Source: Opitutaceae bacterium (GTDB taxonomy: Bacteria; Verrucomicrobiota; Verrucomicrobiia; Opitutales; Opitutaceae). Taken from it: a DNA stretch of 11,862 nt. Every line of letters begins with the position of its first letter. The stretch's first letter is position 1. Position numbers and translations under genes: made by a program. Location of the stretch: positions 1-11,862 of the forward strand of contig JAITDF010000584.1 of assembly GCA_031282705.1 (NCBI GenBank). Reading direction: 5' to 3'. Below the pieces are notes generated by a model. It saw nothing but the letters and a program-made list of their open reading frames with translations. It made no database searches and was not told the origin of the DNA. Positions 1-7,194 of the stretch are shown here, one piece after another.

Positions 1-55
1 TACCCTCTTTTCCAAAACCAACGCACCGCGAAACCCTCAACCCCCCGCAACCGCC

Positions 56-1498
56 ATGCAGACAAACCAACCCGCCCAACCCGGCCAACCCGGCCAACCC
101 GCCGCGCCCGGCGCGCCCGCCGCCGCGCCCGCGAAGAAAATCTACACCGCCGGCGCCCTGCGCTACACGACGGGCGGCGTCGTGATGCTGTTCATCTGGC
201 TCCTGTGGGGCGACTTTTGCTTTTCGATCTTCGAGGAGATCTTCTCAAAGTTCCTGCCGCTCTACATGAAGGAACTCAAGGCCTCCAGCACGCTGACCGG
301 CGTGCTGACGGGCAGCCTCGGCGGCATCGTGAACGTGCTCTTCATGCCCGGCATCAGCATGGCCAGCGACCGGCACCGCGGGCGGCGCGGGCGGCGCATC
401 CCCTTTCTGCTCTGGTCCACGCCCTGCGCGGTCGGCTCGCTGATCCTGATCGGCTTCACCTCGGAAATCGGCGGCTGGCTGCACGCGCTGCTGGGCGGCG
501 CCTCGCCGGGCGTGACGGTGGCGGCGGTGACGATCACGATGCTCTGCGTGTTCGTGGCCATGTATCATTTCTTCAACATGGTGCTGGTGAATCTCTACCA
601 GTGCCTGTTGCGCGACGTGGTGCCGCCGGCGCTCATGGCGCGCTTCCTGGCGCTGTTCCGCGTCGTGAGCACGGGCGGCCGGTTTGTGTTCTCGTGGTAT
701 GTGCTCCCGCACGTGCTCACGCACCGCGAATGGGTGTTCGCCGGCGTCGGGGTGGTTTACACGGCGGCGTTCCTGCTCATGTGCTGGCGCGTGCGGGAGG
801 GCGGCTATCCGCCGCCGCCGGAAGAAAAGCCGCCGGGCTATCTCTCCACGTATGCCGTGTATTTCCGCGAATGCCTGACGGCGCCCATCTACCGCAACTT
901 CATCTTCATGTATGCGTGCGTGACGGCGGCCTCCACCTGCGTCTCGCCGTTCGTGATTTTGTTTGCGAGCGAGACGCTCAAGCTCTCGCCGGAAGCCTAC
1001 GGGCGCACGTTCGCGTGGGGCTGGCTGGCGGCGGCGTTCGCCTACGTGCCCTTCGGGTGGCTGTGCGACAAGGTCTCGCCGATGCGGGTGGCGGTCGGCG
1101 CGCTGGCCGGGCTGATGGTCTCGTGGGGCATCGGCTACTTCGTGCTCCAGGGCGGCACCTCGTGGCTGGTTTACTGGATCGCCGTGCAGATGTTCCCGAG
1201 CACGGCCTGGAACCTCGGCTTCACCGCGGTCACGATGATGCTGTTTCACCAGGAAAAGTTCGCCCAGCTCTCGTCCGGCCTGAACGTGATCGGCTTCGGC
1301 AGCAGCATCCTGGGCAGTTTCCTGATCGGGCTGTTCATCGACCTGACGGGCCAGGACTACCGCATGATTTTCGCCTGGTCGTTCTGCTGGTTCGCGCTGG
1401 CGGTCGTGCTCATGGCGCTGGTTTACCGCGACTGGAAACGGCTCGGCGGCCCGGACCACTACGCGCCCCCGCTGCCGGGAAAAACCGCCGCCGCATGA
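56..1498 (+). CDS. MFS transporter, probable sugar/glycoside carrier
   Basis: A 480-residue inner-membrane carrier of the major facilitator superfamily, most likely for sugars or oligosaccharides by proton or cation symport. The protein is mostly hydrophobic with about 12 membrane segments. Between segments 2 and 3 it has the basic MFS loop signature: SDRHRGRRGRRIP at residues 104-116, the form seen in sucrose/GPH-like carriers. The first ~28 residues are a Pro/Gln/Ala-rich cytoplasmic tail with QPGQPGQPA repeats, encoded by 9-base tandem units around 68-105. The charged central loop (about 245-265, VREGGYPPPPEEKPPG) separates the two six-helix halves. The start is ATG at 56, preceded by a C/A-rich leader with no clear Shine-Dalgarno sequence. 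The gene converges on the flippase gene with 22 bases between stops. The family call is firm. The substrate is inferred only from the carbohydrate enzymes several kb downstream. Confidence 0.88.
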   Translation: MQTNQPAQPGQPGQPAAPGAPAAAPAKKIYTAGALRYTTGGVVMLFIWLLWGDFCFSIFEEIFSKFLPLYMKELKASSTLTGVLTGSLGGIVNVLFMPGISMASDRHRGRRGRRIPFLLWSTPCAVGSLILIGFTSEIGGWLHALLGGASPGVTVAAVTITMLCVFVAMYHFFNMVLVNLYQCLLRDVVPPALMARFLALFRVVSTGGRFVFSWYVLPHVLTHREWVFAGVGVVYTAAFLLMCWRVREGGYPPPPEEKPPGYLSTYAVYFRECLTAPIYRNFIFMYACVTAASTCVSPFVILFASETLKLSPEAYGRTFAWGWLAAAFAYVPFGWLCDKVSPMRVAVGALAGLMVSWGIGYFVLQGGTSWLVYWIAVQMFPSTAWNLGFTAVTMMLFHQEKFAQLSSGLNVIGFGSSILGSFLIGLFIDLTGQDYRMIFAWSFCWFALAVVLMALVYRDWKRLGGPDHYAPPLPGKTAAA

Positions 1499-1517
1499 CC
1501 CCCGCGCGGCGGCGCGG
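1478..1517 (-). terminator. Possible intrinsic terminator for the minus-strand flippase gene
   Basis: CCGCCGC at 1488-1494 is the exact reverse complement of GCGGCGG at 1506-1512, with an 11-base loop. On the minus strand the stem is followed after three bases by TTTTT (A-run 1480-1484). It lies just past the flippase stop and overlaps the MFS 3' end. High GC makes chance stems common here, so the call is weak. Confidence 0.3.
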
Positions 1518-1520
1518 AAG

Positions 1521-2849
1521 TCAGTTTTGCCCCTCGTTTTCAACCGGCCCGGCCAGCAGCCGTTTGCGGGCCATCGGGCGGTTGAGCAGCCACGGGATGG
1601 CCGGCGTGACGAGCAGCCAGCGCAAAAACCACGTCTCGCCGCCGAGCGCGGCGGCGGCGATGCCGCCGCCGACAAGGACCGCCGCGCCCGTCAGGTCCAC
1701 CGCGCCGCAGGCGCGTTCGCACCGCCCGGCGAGCAGCAGGATGTGGAAGAATTGCGCGGTCAGCAGCGCCGCCATGAAGCAGCCCGCGGGCACGATCATG
1801 CCGAGCGCGCCGCGGTAGGTTTCCGCGATGAGCGGCCCCGTCAGAAACGGCGCCGCGGCGTGCAGGGCGCCCAGCCCCGCCAGCGCGCACGCCAGGTAGC
1901 CGGCGGCCACGCGGTCAACCCGCCCCGCCAGCGCCCGCCGCCCGGCCGCCGTCACGGCGGGCGCCGCGAAAAACGAGGGTTGGAAATACTGGACAAAAAC
2001 CACGCCCAGCATCGACGTGACGATGAGCGACACGTTTCCCGCCAGGGTGAAAAACCCCGCGCGTTCCGCGCCGAAAAAACCGGCCATGATCCAGCGGTTC
2101 GCCGCCGTCGCGGCCCACGAGGCCAGCGCCAGCACGACGAACAGCGGGCCGGCAAAGACCGGCGTCAGCTGGCGCCCCGGCGGCCGTTCCACGCACGCGG
2201 CGGCGGCGGGCGCGGGCGCGGGGGTGGCGGCGGGGGCCGCGCCGGCGCGGGCCGCGCGGCGGCCGGCGCGCGAGGCCGCCCACCAGGCCGCGCCCGCGAA
2301 CACCAGCGCGTGCGCGGCAAACCCCGCCTGCAACGCCGCCAGCGAGCCGCCCGCCGCCACGTAGCACAGCGGCGGGCCGAAGGAGCGCGTGACCGAGCCC
2401 GTCACCGCGACGCCCAGGTCGGCCCAATGCGAGCGTTGCGCCTGCAAGGCGCCCTGCCCGAGCGCGGCGGGCACGAGCGCCGCCGCCGCGAGGAACAGCA
2501 GCCCCGCCGTGCCCCGCCACGGCCCGCCGGGCACGAACGCCGCGGCGCACCCGGCCGCCAGCGCGAGCCAGGGCAGTTTTTTCCAGGCCGCCGCGATGGT
2601 CTCGCGCCACAGCCCCGCGCGGTCCGGCGAACCGGCCCAATGGCGGACGACAAACTTGACCAGCCCCGCGTGCACCACCCACATGCCGAGCGGCGCGCAG
2701 GAAACAAAAACGCCATACGCCCCGTAATCGCCGGGCGCCACCAGCCGGGTGGCGATCCGCACGCCGGCGACGCCGCAGGCCAGCCCCGCCGCCTGGCCGA
2801 GGGCGATGGGCAGCAGTCTTTGGCGGAGGGATGCGCTGGTGGGAAACAT
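1521..2849 (-). CDS. Polysaccharide (O-antigen-type) flippase, MOP superfamily
   Basis: A 442-residue integral membrane protein resembling Wzx-type lipopolysaccharide or polysaccharide flippases, which move undecaprenyl-linked glycans across the inner membrane. The N-terminus is an amphipathic start followed by successive hydrophobic segments. ATRLVAPGDYGAYGVF at residues 33-48 resembles the conserved first-helix region of the family. NRWIMAGFFGAERAGFF at 251-267 matches the motif that opens the second half (usually DRW-x-G-x-GxY). A long Ala/Pro/Arg-rich loop (about 193-228) separates the halves. ATG at 2849 is the first plausible start. It lies 45 bases downstream of the LptF/LptG permease stop on the same strand, suggesting an envelope operon. 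The 45-base spacer is a GGC-rich low-complexity tract. Family placement is good. The glycan carried is unknown, and an unrelated MATE-like lipid flippase cannot be excluded. Confidence 0.78.
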   Translation of the reverse strand: MFPTSASLRQRLLPIALGQAAGLACGVAGVRIATRLVAPGDYGAYGVFVSCAPLGMWVVHAGLVKFVVRHWAGSPDRAGLWRETIAAAWKKLPWLALAAGCAAAFVPGGPWRGTAGLLFLAAAALVPAALGQGALQAQRSHWADLGVAVTGSVTRSFGPPLCYVAAGGSLAALQAGFAAHALVFAGAAWWAASRAGRRAARAGAAPAATPAPAPAAAACVERPPGRQLTPVFAGPLFVVLALASWAATAANRWIMAGFFGAERAGFFTLAGNVSLIVTSMLGVVFVQYFQPSFFAAPAVTAAGRRALAGRVDRVAAGYLACALAGLGALHAAAPFLTGPLIAETYRGALGMIVPAGCFMAALLTAQFFHILLLAGRCERACGAVDLTGAAVLVGGGIAAAALGGETWFLRWLLVTPAIPWLLNRPMARKRLLAGPVENEGQN

Positions 2850-2894
2850 GGCGGCGGGCGGGCGGCGGCGGTGGCGTCGGCGGTGGCGGCGGAC

Positions 2895-4025
2895 TCAGCG
2901 CATCCGCGCCGAAAACCAGGCGCCGATGAGGAGCATCGCCACGCCGGGCGCGCAGGCCGCGGCCAGCGGGTCGAGCGTGCCGCGCACGCCGAGCGCGGTG
3001 GCGAGCTTCATCAGCACGAAATACAGCAGGAACAGCCCCAGCGATTTCGACACGCCCACCGCCGGGTTCACGCGCACGCCGGACATCGCGAACGGAATCG
3101 CGATCGCGATCGCGATCAGCGGCCCGAGCGTGCTCGCCAGCACCTCGTAATAGCGGATCAGGTAAATCGTGAGCTTCGGGTTGTCGTCGATCCGGAAGTG
3201 CCGGATGATGCGCCGCAGCTCGAAAAACGAAAGGTCGCCCGGCTTCACGTCAAACACGAGCATGAGCGCGGGATCCTCGTCGTAGTAGGACATGACGCGC
3301 TCGTCGAAATTCACCACGCGCGTCTCATGCCCGCTCTCAAGGTCGAACCAGGTCTCGCGCCCGCGCAAAAAAACCCAGCACCCCCGCCCCGCCCCGCCCC
3401 GCCCCGGCTCGTAATACGCCTCCTCGGCGTAGAAACGGATCTTCTCCCGCCGCCCCAGCGTGAGCTCCGACACGCTCACGCCGTAGGCCCGCCGCGCGAA
3501 CCGGCTGTAGCGGTTGATGAACCACAGCCGCCCCTCGCGCTGGTTGTCGAAAGTGACCGTGCGCGTCACGCCCACCGCCGACGCATCCTGCGCCTGCGCC
3601 GCCTCGCGCCTGAACCCCATCTGCTCCAGCAGCGCCCGCGACGCCTCCACCGACCGCGGCGCCACCCCGGCGTTGAGCACCCACATGACGCCGCACAACG
3701 CCACCCCCGCCAGCCAGATGGAGCGCGTGATGCGGAAAACCCCCAGCCCCGCCGCGCGCATGGCCGTGATTTCGTTGCCCCGGTGAAGCTGCCCGAGCGC
3801 GTAAAGCAGCGAGATGAGCACGATGACGGGCAGCACAAACGAAAGAAAACCCGGGATGGTGATGATAAAATACCACGCCATGTCCGCGACCCCCGCGCCC
3901 ATGTTTTGCAGGTCGCGAAAATCCGAATACATCGCCTGGATGAGCAGCAGCCCGACCGTGGCGGCCAGCACCAGGGCAAAGACGGCGAGCCATTCGCGCA
4001 GGATATGCCGGTCAATCGTGTTCAC
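2895..4025 (-). CDS. LptF/LptG family LPS-export permease
   Basis: A YjgP/YjgQ-family permease. With LptB and LptC these form the inner-membrane ABC machine that extracts LPS and passes it to the periplasmic bridge. An N-terminal helix (about residues 11-33) is followed by helices around 49-78 and 100-120. The family motif NEITAMRAAG is at 84-93, a periplasmic beta domain spans about 125-280, and three C-terminal helices lie at about 292-372. The frame stays open to 4109, but those extra 28 residues (Gly/Arg-rich, then ARFCFWVLPTGDALF) do not look like this family. I choose the GTG at 4025, giving 376 residues starting (M)NTIDRHILREW, close to the usual length. F and G paralogues cannot be told apart here. 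A pentanucleotide G-tract lies in codons ~207-215 (see findings). It is probably co-transcribed with the downstream flippase. Confidence 0.87.
   Translation of the reverse strand: MNTIDRHILREWLAVFALVLAATVGLLLIQAMYSDFRDLQNMGAGVADMAWYFIITIPGFLSFVLPVIVLISLLYALGQLHRGNEITAMRAAGLGVFRITRSIWLAGVALCGVMWVLNAGVAPRSVEASRALLEQMGFRREAAQAQDASAVGVTRTVTFDNQREGRLWFINRYSRFARRAYGVSVSELTLGRREKIRFYAEEAYYEPGRGGAGRGCWVFLRGRETWFDLESGHETRVVNFDERVMSYYDEDPALMLVFDVKPGDLSFFELRRIIRHFRIDDNPKLTIYLIRYYEVLASTLGPLIAIAIAIPFAMSGVRVNPAVGVSKSLGLFLLYFVLMKLATALGVRGTLDPLAAACAPGVAMLLIGAWFSARMR
3381..3405 (-). repeat. CCCCG pentanucleotide tract inside the permease gene (quadruplex-forming on the coding strand)
   Basis: The + strand reads five C-runs (5, 4, 4, 4 and 4 bases) separated by single G bases. 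The coding strand therefore carries five G-runs with one-base C loops, an ideal G-quadruplex motif. A 7-base T homopolymer follows in the coding direction (A-run 3367-3373). The tract encodes the Gly/Arg-rich part of PGRGGAGRGC in the periplasmic domain. One unit is 5 bases, so gain or loss of a unit would shift the reading frame. Confidence 0.7.
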
Positions 4026-4494
4026 CGCGCCCGATAAAAAGAGCGCGTCGCCGGTTGGCAAAACCCAAAAACAAAATCGCGCCCCGCCGCCCCGCCCCTT
4101 TCCCCCCAAAAAAAATCCCCGCCGGACGGCTCCCCCCGGAAAGGGTGCAACCCAAAGTGATGCCCCCTCTTTCTTCTTTCCTCTTTATCTTTATCTTTCT
4201 CTTTCTCTTTCTCGTTCTCGTTCTCGTTCTCGTTCTCTCTGCTCGTGCCCGACGAAAGACGAAAGATAAAGAGGAAAGAAGAAAGAAGGGGGCATCACTT
4301 TGGGGCACGCGTCTTTTGAGGGAGTGACATCGCTTCCTGTCGCACCCGGTTGCAAGGCGGAGGCGAATCCAGGCTTGCGGCGGACGCGGGATGGGTTCTC
4401 CTGATTTGGTGGTGAATCCGATTCAGGCAACAACACGACAGGACGGGACGGCGCCACCGGACGAAATGCGTGCGGTGCCGGGAGTTTTTGGGGG
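4026..4494. promoter_or_regulatory. Divergent intergenic region between the permease and the MBL-fold hydrolase
   Basis: These 469 bases must carry promoters for both divergent genes, but I see no convincing -35/-10 pair. Contents from left to right: a C-rich stretch with A-tracts (4070-4140), the long inverted repeat 4151-4304, and an ordinary mixed-composition stretch (4310-4494). The last part contains the 11-base palindrome GAATC-C-GATTC at 4414-4424, nested inside CCTGA/TCAGG (4400-4404 and 4423-4427), which is a possible operator. GGGAG at 4480-4484 is a plausible ribosome binding site for the ATG at 4495. Confidence 0.4.
4151..4304. repeat. Long inverted repeat (42/43-base arms) with a hexanucleotide-repeat loop
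   Basis: The left arm 4151-4192 begins CCCAAAGTGATGCCCCCT. It is the reverse complement of the right arm 4262-4304, which ends GGGGGCATCACTTTGGG, apart from one extra base in the right arm. GTGC (4145-4148) and GCAC (4305-4308) extend the pairing after a 2-base bulge. The inner parts of the arms are pure pyrimidine or purine apart from single T/A steps. The 69-base loop continues as hexanucleotide repeats that drift from CTTTAT to CTTTCT to CGTTCT (about 2, 3 and 4 copies). It could be a very stable hairpin, a small non-autonomous element, or an H-DNA-forming tract. No clear target-site duplication is seen and no transposase is present. Confidence 0.85.
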
Positions 4495-5310
4495 ATGAGC
4501 AACGTGGAAGTCCGCTTCTTTAATGGAGGATATTGCCGCCAGCTGCTTGCGCTGGTGGATCATCACTCGTGGAAGTTCGATCGCTTTTACGCGGTGTTTC
4601 TCGCGGTGCGGCATCCGGGCGAAGGCTGGGTCGTCATCGACACGGGTTACGGCGATGCCTTCAAAGAGGCGTCGCAACAGTGGCCGTGGCGGCTTTACCG
4701 GTGGTGCATGCTGATGCACTCGGACGCGTCCGCCGCCGGGACGCTCGCGGAGGCCGGCATCGCGGCGGACGAGGTGCGGCATGTGGTGATCACGCATTTC
4801 CACGGCGACCATGTCGGCGGCCTGAAGGATTTCCCGGCGGCGCGTTTTCATTACCATGAGAACGCGCTGCGTTCGCTGGCGCGGCTGACGGAGCGCGGCC
4901 AGGCGCTGTCGGCGTTTTTCCCGGCCCTGCTGCCGGGCGACTTCAGCAGGCGCGCCCGCTGGATAACCTCGGAGCGGTTCGTGCAGGACGGGGAGGTGCC
5001 GTTCATGAGCCACGATTTGTTTGGCGACGGGTTGATCCGGCTGGTGCATTTGCCGGGGCACGCCCCGGGGCATGTGGGTGTCTTGCTGAAAACGGAAGGG
5101 CGGGGGATTTTTTATGCGGCGGATGCGTTCTGGCGGTTCTGCCAGATCGAAAAACCGGGCAACCTCATGCTGCCCGCCTACGCCATGCAGTGGAACGCCG
5201 ACGCCTACGACACCACGATTTCCAAGCTGCGCGAGGTGCACCAGGGCGGGCAATGGGAGTTGATCGCATGTCATGGCATCGAGGCGCAGCAGAAGATCGC
5301 GCGCGCATAG
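4495..5310 (+). CDS. MBL-fold metallo-hydrolase, lactonase-like
   Basis: A 271-residue cytoplasmic-looking enzyme with the metallo-beta-lactamase fold. The zinc motif HFHGDH is at residues 101-106 (H101, H103, D105, H106). Further metal ligands are likely H189 or H193 within PGHAPGH, D210 within YAADAF, and H260 within ACHG. This H-D-H spacing is that of N-acyl-homoserine-lactonase-type members and of other broad MBL hydrolases. The N-terminal VVIDTGYGD (about 46-54) is the usual strand and loop of the fold. There is no signal peptide. The start is ATG at 4495 with GGGAG 10 bases upstream. It is transcribed divergently from the permease and is separated from the next gene by 531 bases of repeats, so it is probably monocistronic. 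Quorum-signal lactone hydrolysis is one possibility. Glyoxalase-like or other ester or lactone substrates are equally possible. Confidence 0.82.
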   Translation: MSNVEVRFFNGGYCRQLLALVDHHSWKFDRFYAVFLAVRHPGEGWVVIDTGYGDAFKEASQQWPWRLYRWCMLMHSDASAAGTLAEAGIAADEVRHVVITHFHGDHVGGLKDFPAARFHYHENALRSLARLTERGQALSAFFPALLPGDFSRRARWITSERFVQDGEVPFMSHDLFGDGLIRLVHLPGHAPGHVGVLLKTEGRGIFYAADAFWRFCQIEKPGNLMLPAYAMQWNADAYDTTISKLREVHQGGQWELIACHGIEAQQKIARA

Positions 5311-5841
5311 GGCGCGAAAGCGTGGGGCGCGGATATCCCGCCTGTGGGAATGGGAGGCATGGGAGGAATAGGAGATATGGGAGGCATGGGAGGCATGGCA
5401 TTCAACAAGGGGTGGGCGGCGGTTTCGCCGGGAGCGCCGCCGGCCTCTGGAGAACACCTTGCCTCCCATATCTCCTATGCCTCCCATAACTCCCATATCT
5501 CCCATATCTCCCATATCTCCCATATCTCCCATTTTCCCGAAACCACCGCGGCACGGATGGCACGGAGGCTTCCGCGTTTGAAAACTGCTTTTTAGAGGCG
5601 CCCCCCATGAAAAACCCAAATCCCCCCGCCTCGCCCGCCCCCGCCCGTCTCGCCCCCCCGCCCACCTCGCCCACACTGCACGCACTGCCTGCACTGCCCG
5701 CCCCGCCCGCTGGTTCCCAGTGGATACCGGCACGTTTCCATTGATTCCGCTTCCGGCGCTCCCGACATTCCCGGCGCGTTCATTCCGGCCCGCCATCCGG
5801 AAAATCCTTTTTCTCCTCAACCCTCGAAAACCGCTCCGCCC
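5311..5841. other. 531-base intergenic region, a mosaic of short-unit arrays
   Basis: No credible gene is seen here. The region consists of successive low-complexity blocks. First comes the 9-base GGGAGGCAT array and its inverted partner (5345-5537). Next is a short ACGGATGGC block (about 5549-5575) and a TTGAAAACTG motif (5578-5587). After that lie a C-rich CTCGCCCG stretch (5620-5670), GCACTGC repeats (about 5674-5698), and ATTCCGGCGC-like units (about 5740-5806). The last ~30 bases before the ATG at 5842 are pyrimidine-rich with no Shine-Dalgarno sequence. The promoter of the sialidase-like gene must lie here but cannot be picked out. Confidence 0.6.
5345..5537. repeat. Inverted pair of 9-base minisatellites (ATGGGAGGC/ATGGGAGAT)
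   Basis: The left array (5345-5399) is five to six copies of ATGGGAGGC with variants. The right array (5461-5537) is about eight copies of the reverse complement, mostly ATCTCCCAT. The 36-base segment 5350-5385 matches the reverse complement of 5461-5496 at 32 of 36 positions. The central 61 bases (5400-5460) are unrelated GC-rich sequence. Transcripts would fold into a long, register-variable hairpin. Both strands encode Met-Gly-Asp/Gly tripeptides by chance of the 9-base period. I do not regard that as coding. Confidence 0.85.
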
Positions 5842-7053
5842 ATGAAACACCGCTGCCTGCGCGCCGCCGCCCTCCTCTTTTTCCCCCTCCTCGCCTTCGC
5901 GGAGCCCCCCGTCATCCCGCCCACGGCGGATTTTCCGCTGGCGACGCTCGACCTCTCCGGCCCCGCCGAAGCCGCCGCACGCCACGTCGTCGTCGCGCGC
6001 GGCACGACGGAGGTTTACCAGGGCCACCCCACCACCGTGCTGCTGCCCGACGGCAAAACCATCTACTGCGTCTGGACCATCGGCCACGGCGGCCCGTGCG
6101 GCCCCATGAAACGCAGCGACGACGGCGGCCTCACCTGGAGCGACCTGCTCCCCGTGCCGGAAAACTGGAAGACCGCGAGCAACTGCCCCGCCATTTACCG
6201 CCTCGCCGACCCGGCGGGGAAGGCGCGCCTCGTCGTCTTCGCCCAGCAAAAAGGCGTCATGCGGCGCGCCTGGTCCGGGGACGACGGCAAAACCTGGTCG
6301 CCCATGCAGCCCGCCGGCCCCGCCCTCGGCCCCTCCGTCATGCCCTTCACCGACGTCAAGCCCGTTGACGGCGGCAAACGCCTCCTCGCCATGACCAACA
6401 TCCGCCGCCCCGGCGAGACCAGGGAAAAACGCTCCAACGTCCTCGCCCAAAGTTTCTCCACCGACGGCGGCCTCACGTGGTCCGCGTTTGAAATCGTCCG
6501 CGACATCCCCGGCCTCCGCCTTTGCGAACCCGAAATCGTCCGCTCGCCCGACGGCAAACAACTCCTCTGCCTCATCCGCGAGGACGCCACGCACGAGTCC
6601 CTCTTCATGACCAGCGACGACGAGGGCCGCACTTGGTCGAAGGAGAAAAAACTCCCCCGCACCCTCTGGGGCGACCGCCACAAGGCCGCCTACACGCCCG
6701 ACGGACGCCTCGTCGTCGTCTTCCGCGACGTCGGCCGCAAAACCAGCCCCACCAACAACCACTTCGTCGCCTGGACCGGCCGTTACGACGACATCATCAA
6801 CGGCAGACCCGGCCTCTACCGCGTCAAACTCATCCACAACCACCGCCGCGGAAAAAATTTCCCCGGACGCCTCATGGACGACTGCGGCTACCCCGGCCTC
6901 GAAGTCCTCCCCGACGCCACCCTCGTGGCCACCACCTACGCCAAATACACGGAGGGCGACGAGGGCAACTACGTCGTCGCCGTCCGTTTCAAACTCGCCG
7001 AAACCGACGCCGCGCTGCACGCCTTCCTCCTCAAAAACCGCGCCGCCAAGTGA
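5842..7053 (+). CDS. Secreted Asp-box sialidase-like glycosidase
   Basis: A 403-residue exported beta-propeller protein of the sialidase/BNR superfamily. A signal peptide (1-20, MKHRC then a hydrophobic run ending LAFA) precedes EPP. Four Asp boxes are visible: SDDGGLTW (92-99), SGDDGKTW (145-152), STDGGLTW (206-213) and SDDEGRTW (258-265), as expected for a six-bladed propeller. CEPEIVR (228-234) holds a candidate catalytic Glu. Y350 or Y366 could be the nucleophilic Tyr, and R247 and R295 could belong to an arginine cluster. The canonical FRIP motif is replaced by QGHP (60-63), so the first arginine of the triad is missing. Third codon positions are almost all C. The fold is secure. True sialidase activity is uncertain, and the protein may act on another acidic or deoxy sugar. 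It heads a run of four exported proteins. Confidence 0.83.
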   Translation: MKHRCLRAAALLFFPLLAFAEPPVIPPTADFPLATLDLSGPAEAAARHVVVARGTTEVYQGHPTTVLLPDGKTIYCVWTIGHGGPCGPMKRSDDGGLTWSDLLPVPENWKTASNCPAIYRLADPAGKARLVVFAQQKGVMRRAWSGDDGKTWSPMQPAGPALGPSVMPFTDVKPVDGGKRLLAMTNIRRPGETREKRSNVLAQSFSTDGGLTWSAFEIVRDIPGLRLCEPEIVRSPDGKQLLCLIREDATHESLFMTSDDEGRTWSKEKKLPRTLWGDRHKAAYTPDGRLVVVFRDVGRKTSPTNNHFVAWTGRYDDIINGRPGLYRVKLIHNHRRGKNFPGRLMDDCGYPGLEVLPDATLVATTYAKYTEGDEGNYVVAVRFKLAETDAALHAFLLKNRAAK

Positions 7054-7194
7054 GCGCGGATATGCACGGATAAGAACAAATCCATGGTTAAACAAAAACC
7101 GAACCATTAAACCGTCCGCGGATTACACAGATTTCCACGGCACGGTTAAATAAACCCGGCCCCGGCCTCCAATCCAACCTTCCCCGTTCTTCCA
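7054..7194. repeat. Degenerate hairpin element of the ACGGAT family plus a linker box
   Basis: The spacer after the first sialidase-like gene contains CGGATATGCACGGATAAG (7058-7075), then an A-tract with GAACCATTA (7101-7109). An imperfect palindrome follows: ACCGTCCGCGG on the left (7111-7121) and CCACGGCACGGT on the right (7135-7146), around ATTACACAGATTT. It probably acts as the transcript end. The same box and unit type recur in the 9028-9480 region. The leader just before the fucosidase ATG is pyrimidine-rich and has no Shine-Dalgarno sequence. Confidence 0.5.

Noticed and set aside
245..1675. 476-codon minus-strand frame
   Set aside because: Antisense to the MFS gene. The product is Arg/His/Glu-rich with no fold signature.
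3097..3117. Tandem ATCGCG repeat containing GCGATCGC palindromes
   Set aside because: It encodes the Ile-Ala repeat of a membrane helix in the permease, so codon constraint explains it. No sign of function beyond coding.
1527..4037. Open frame of 836 codons on the + strand
   Set aside because: It is antisense to the flippase and permease genes. Its product is a featureless Arg/His/Gln/Pro-rich string typical of GC-rich shadow frames.
4026..4109. Upstream extension of the permease by 28 codons to an ATG at 4109
   Set aside because: The added residues are Gly/Arg-rich and unlike the family N-terminus. The GTG at 4025 gives the expected start.
5607..5744. 45-codon Pro/Ala-rich + strand frame downstream of the TTGAAAACTG motif
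   Set aside because: Composed of C-rich repeat units, with no Shine-Dalgarno sequence and no recognisable peptide. Possible but unsupported.
4423..7107. Open frame of 894 codons on the minus strand
   Set aside because: It is antisense to the MBL hydrolase and the first sialidase-like gene, and it crosses the 9-base minisatellite (Met-Gly-Asp repeats). It shows no domain, and the opposite strand has clear catalytic motifs.
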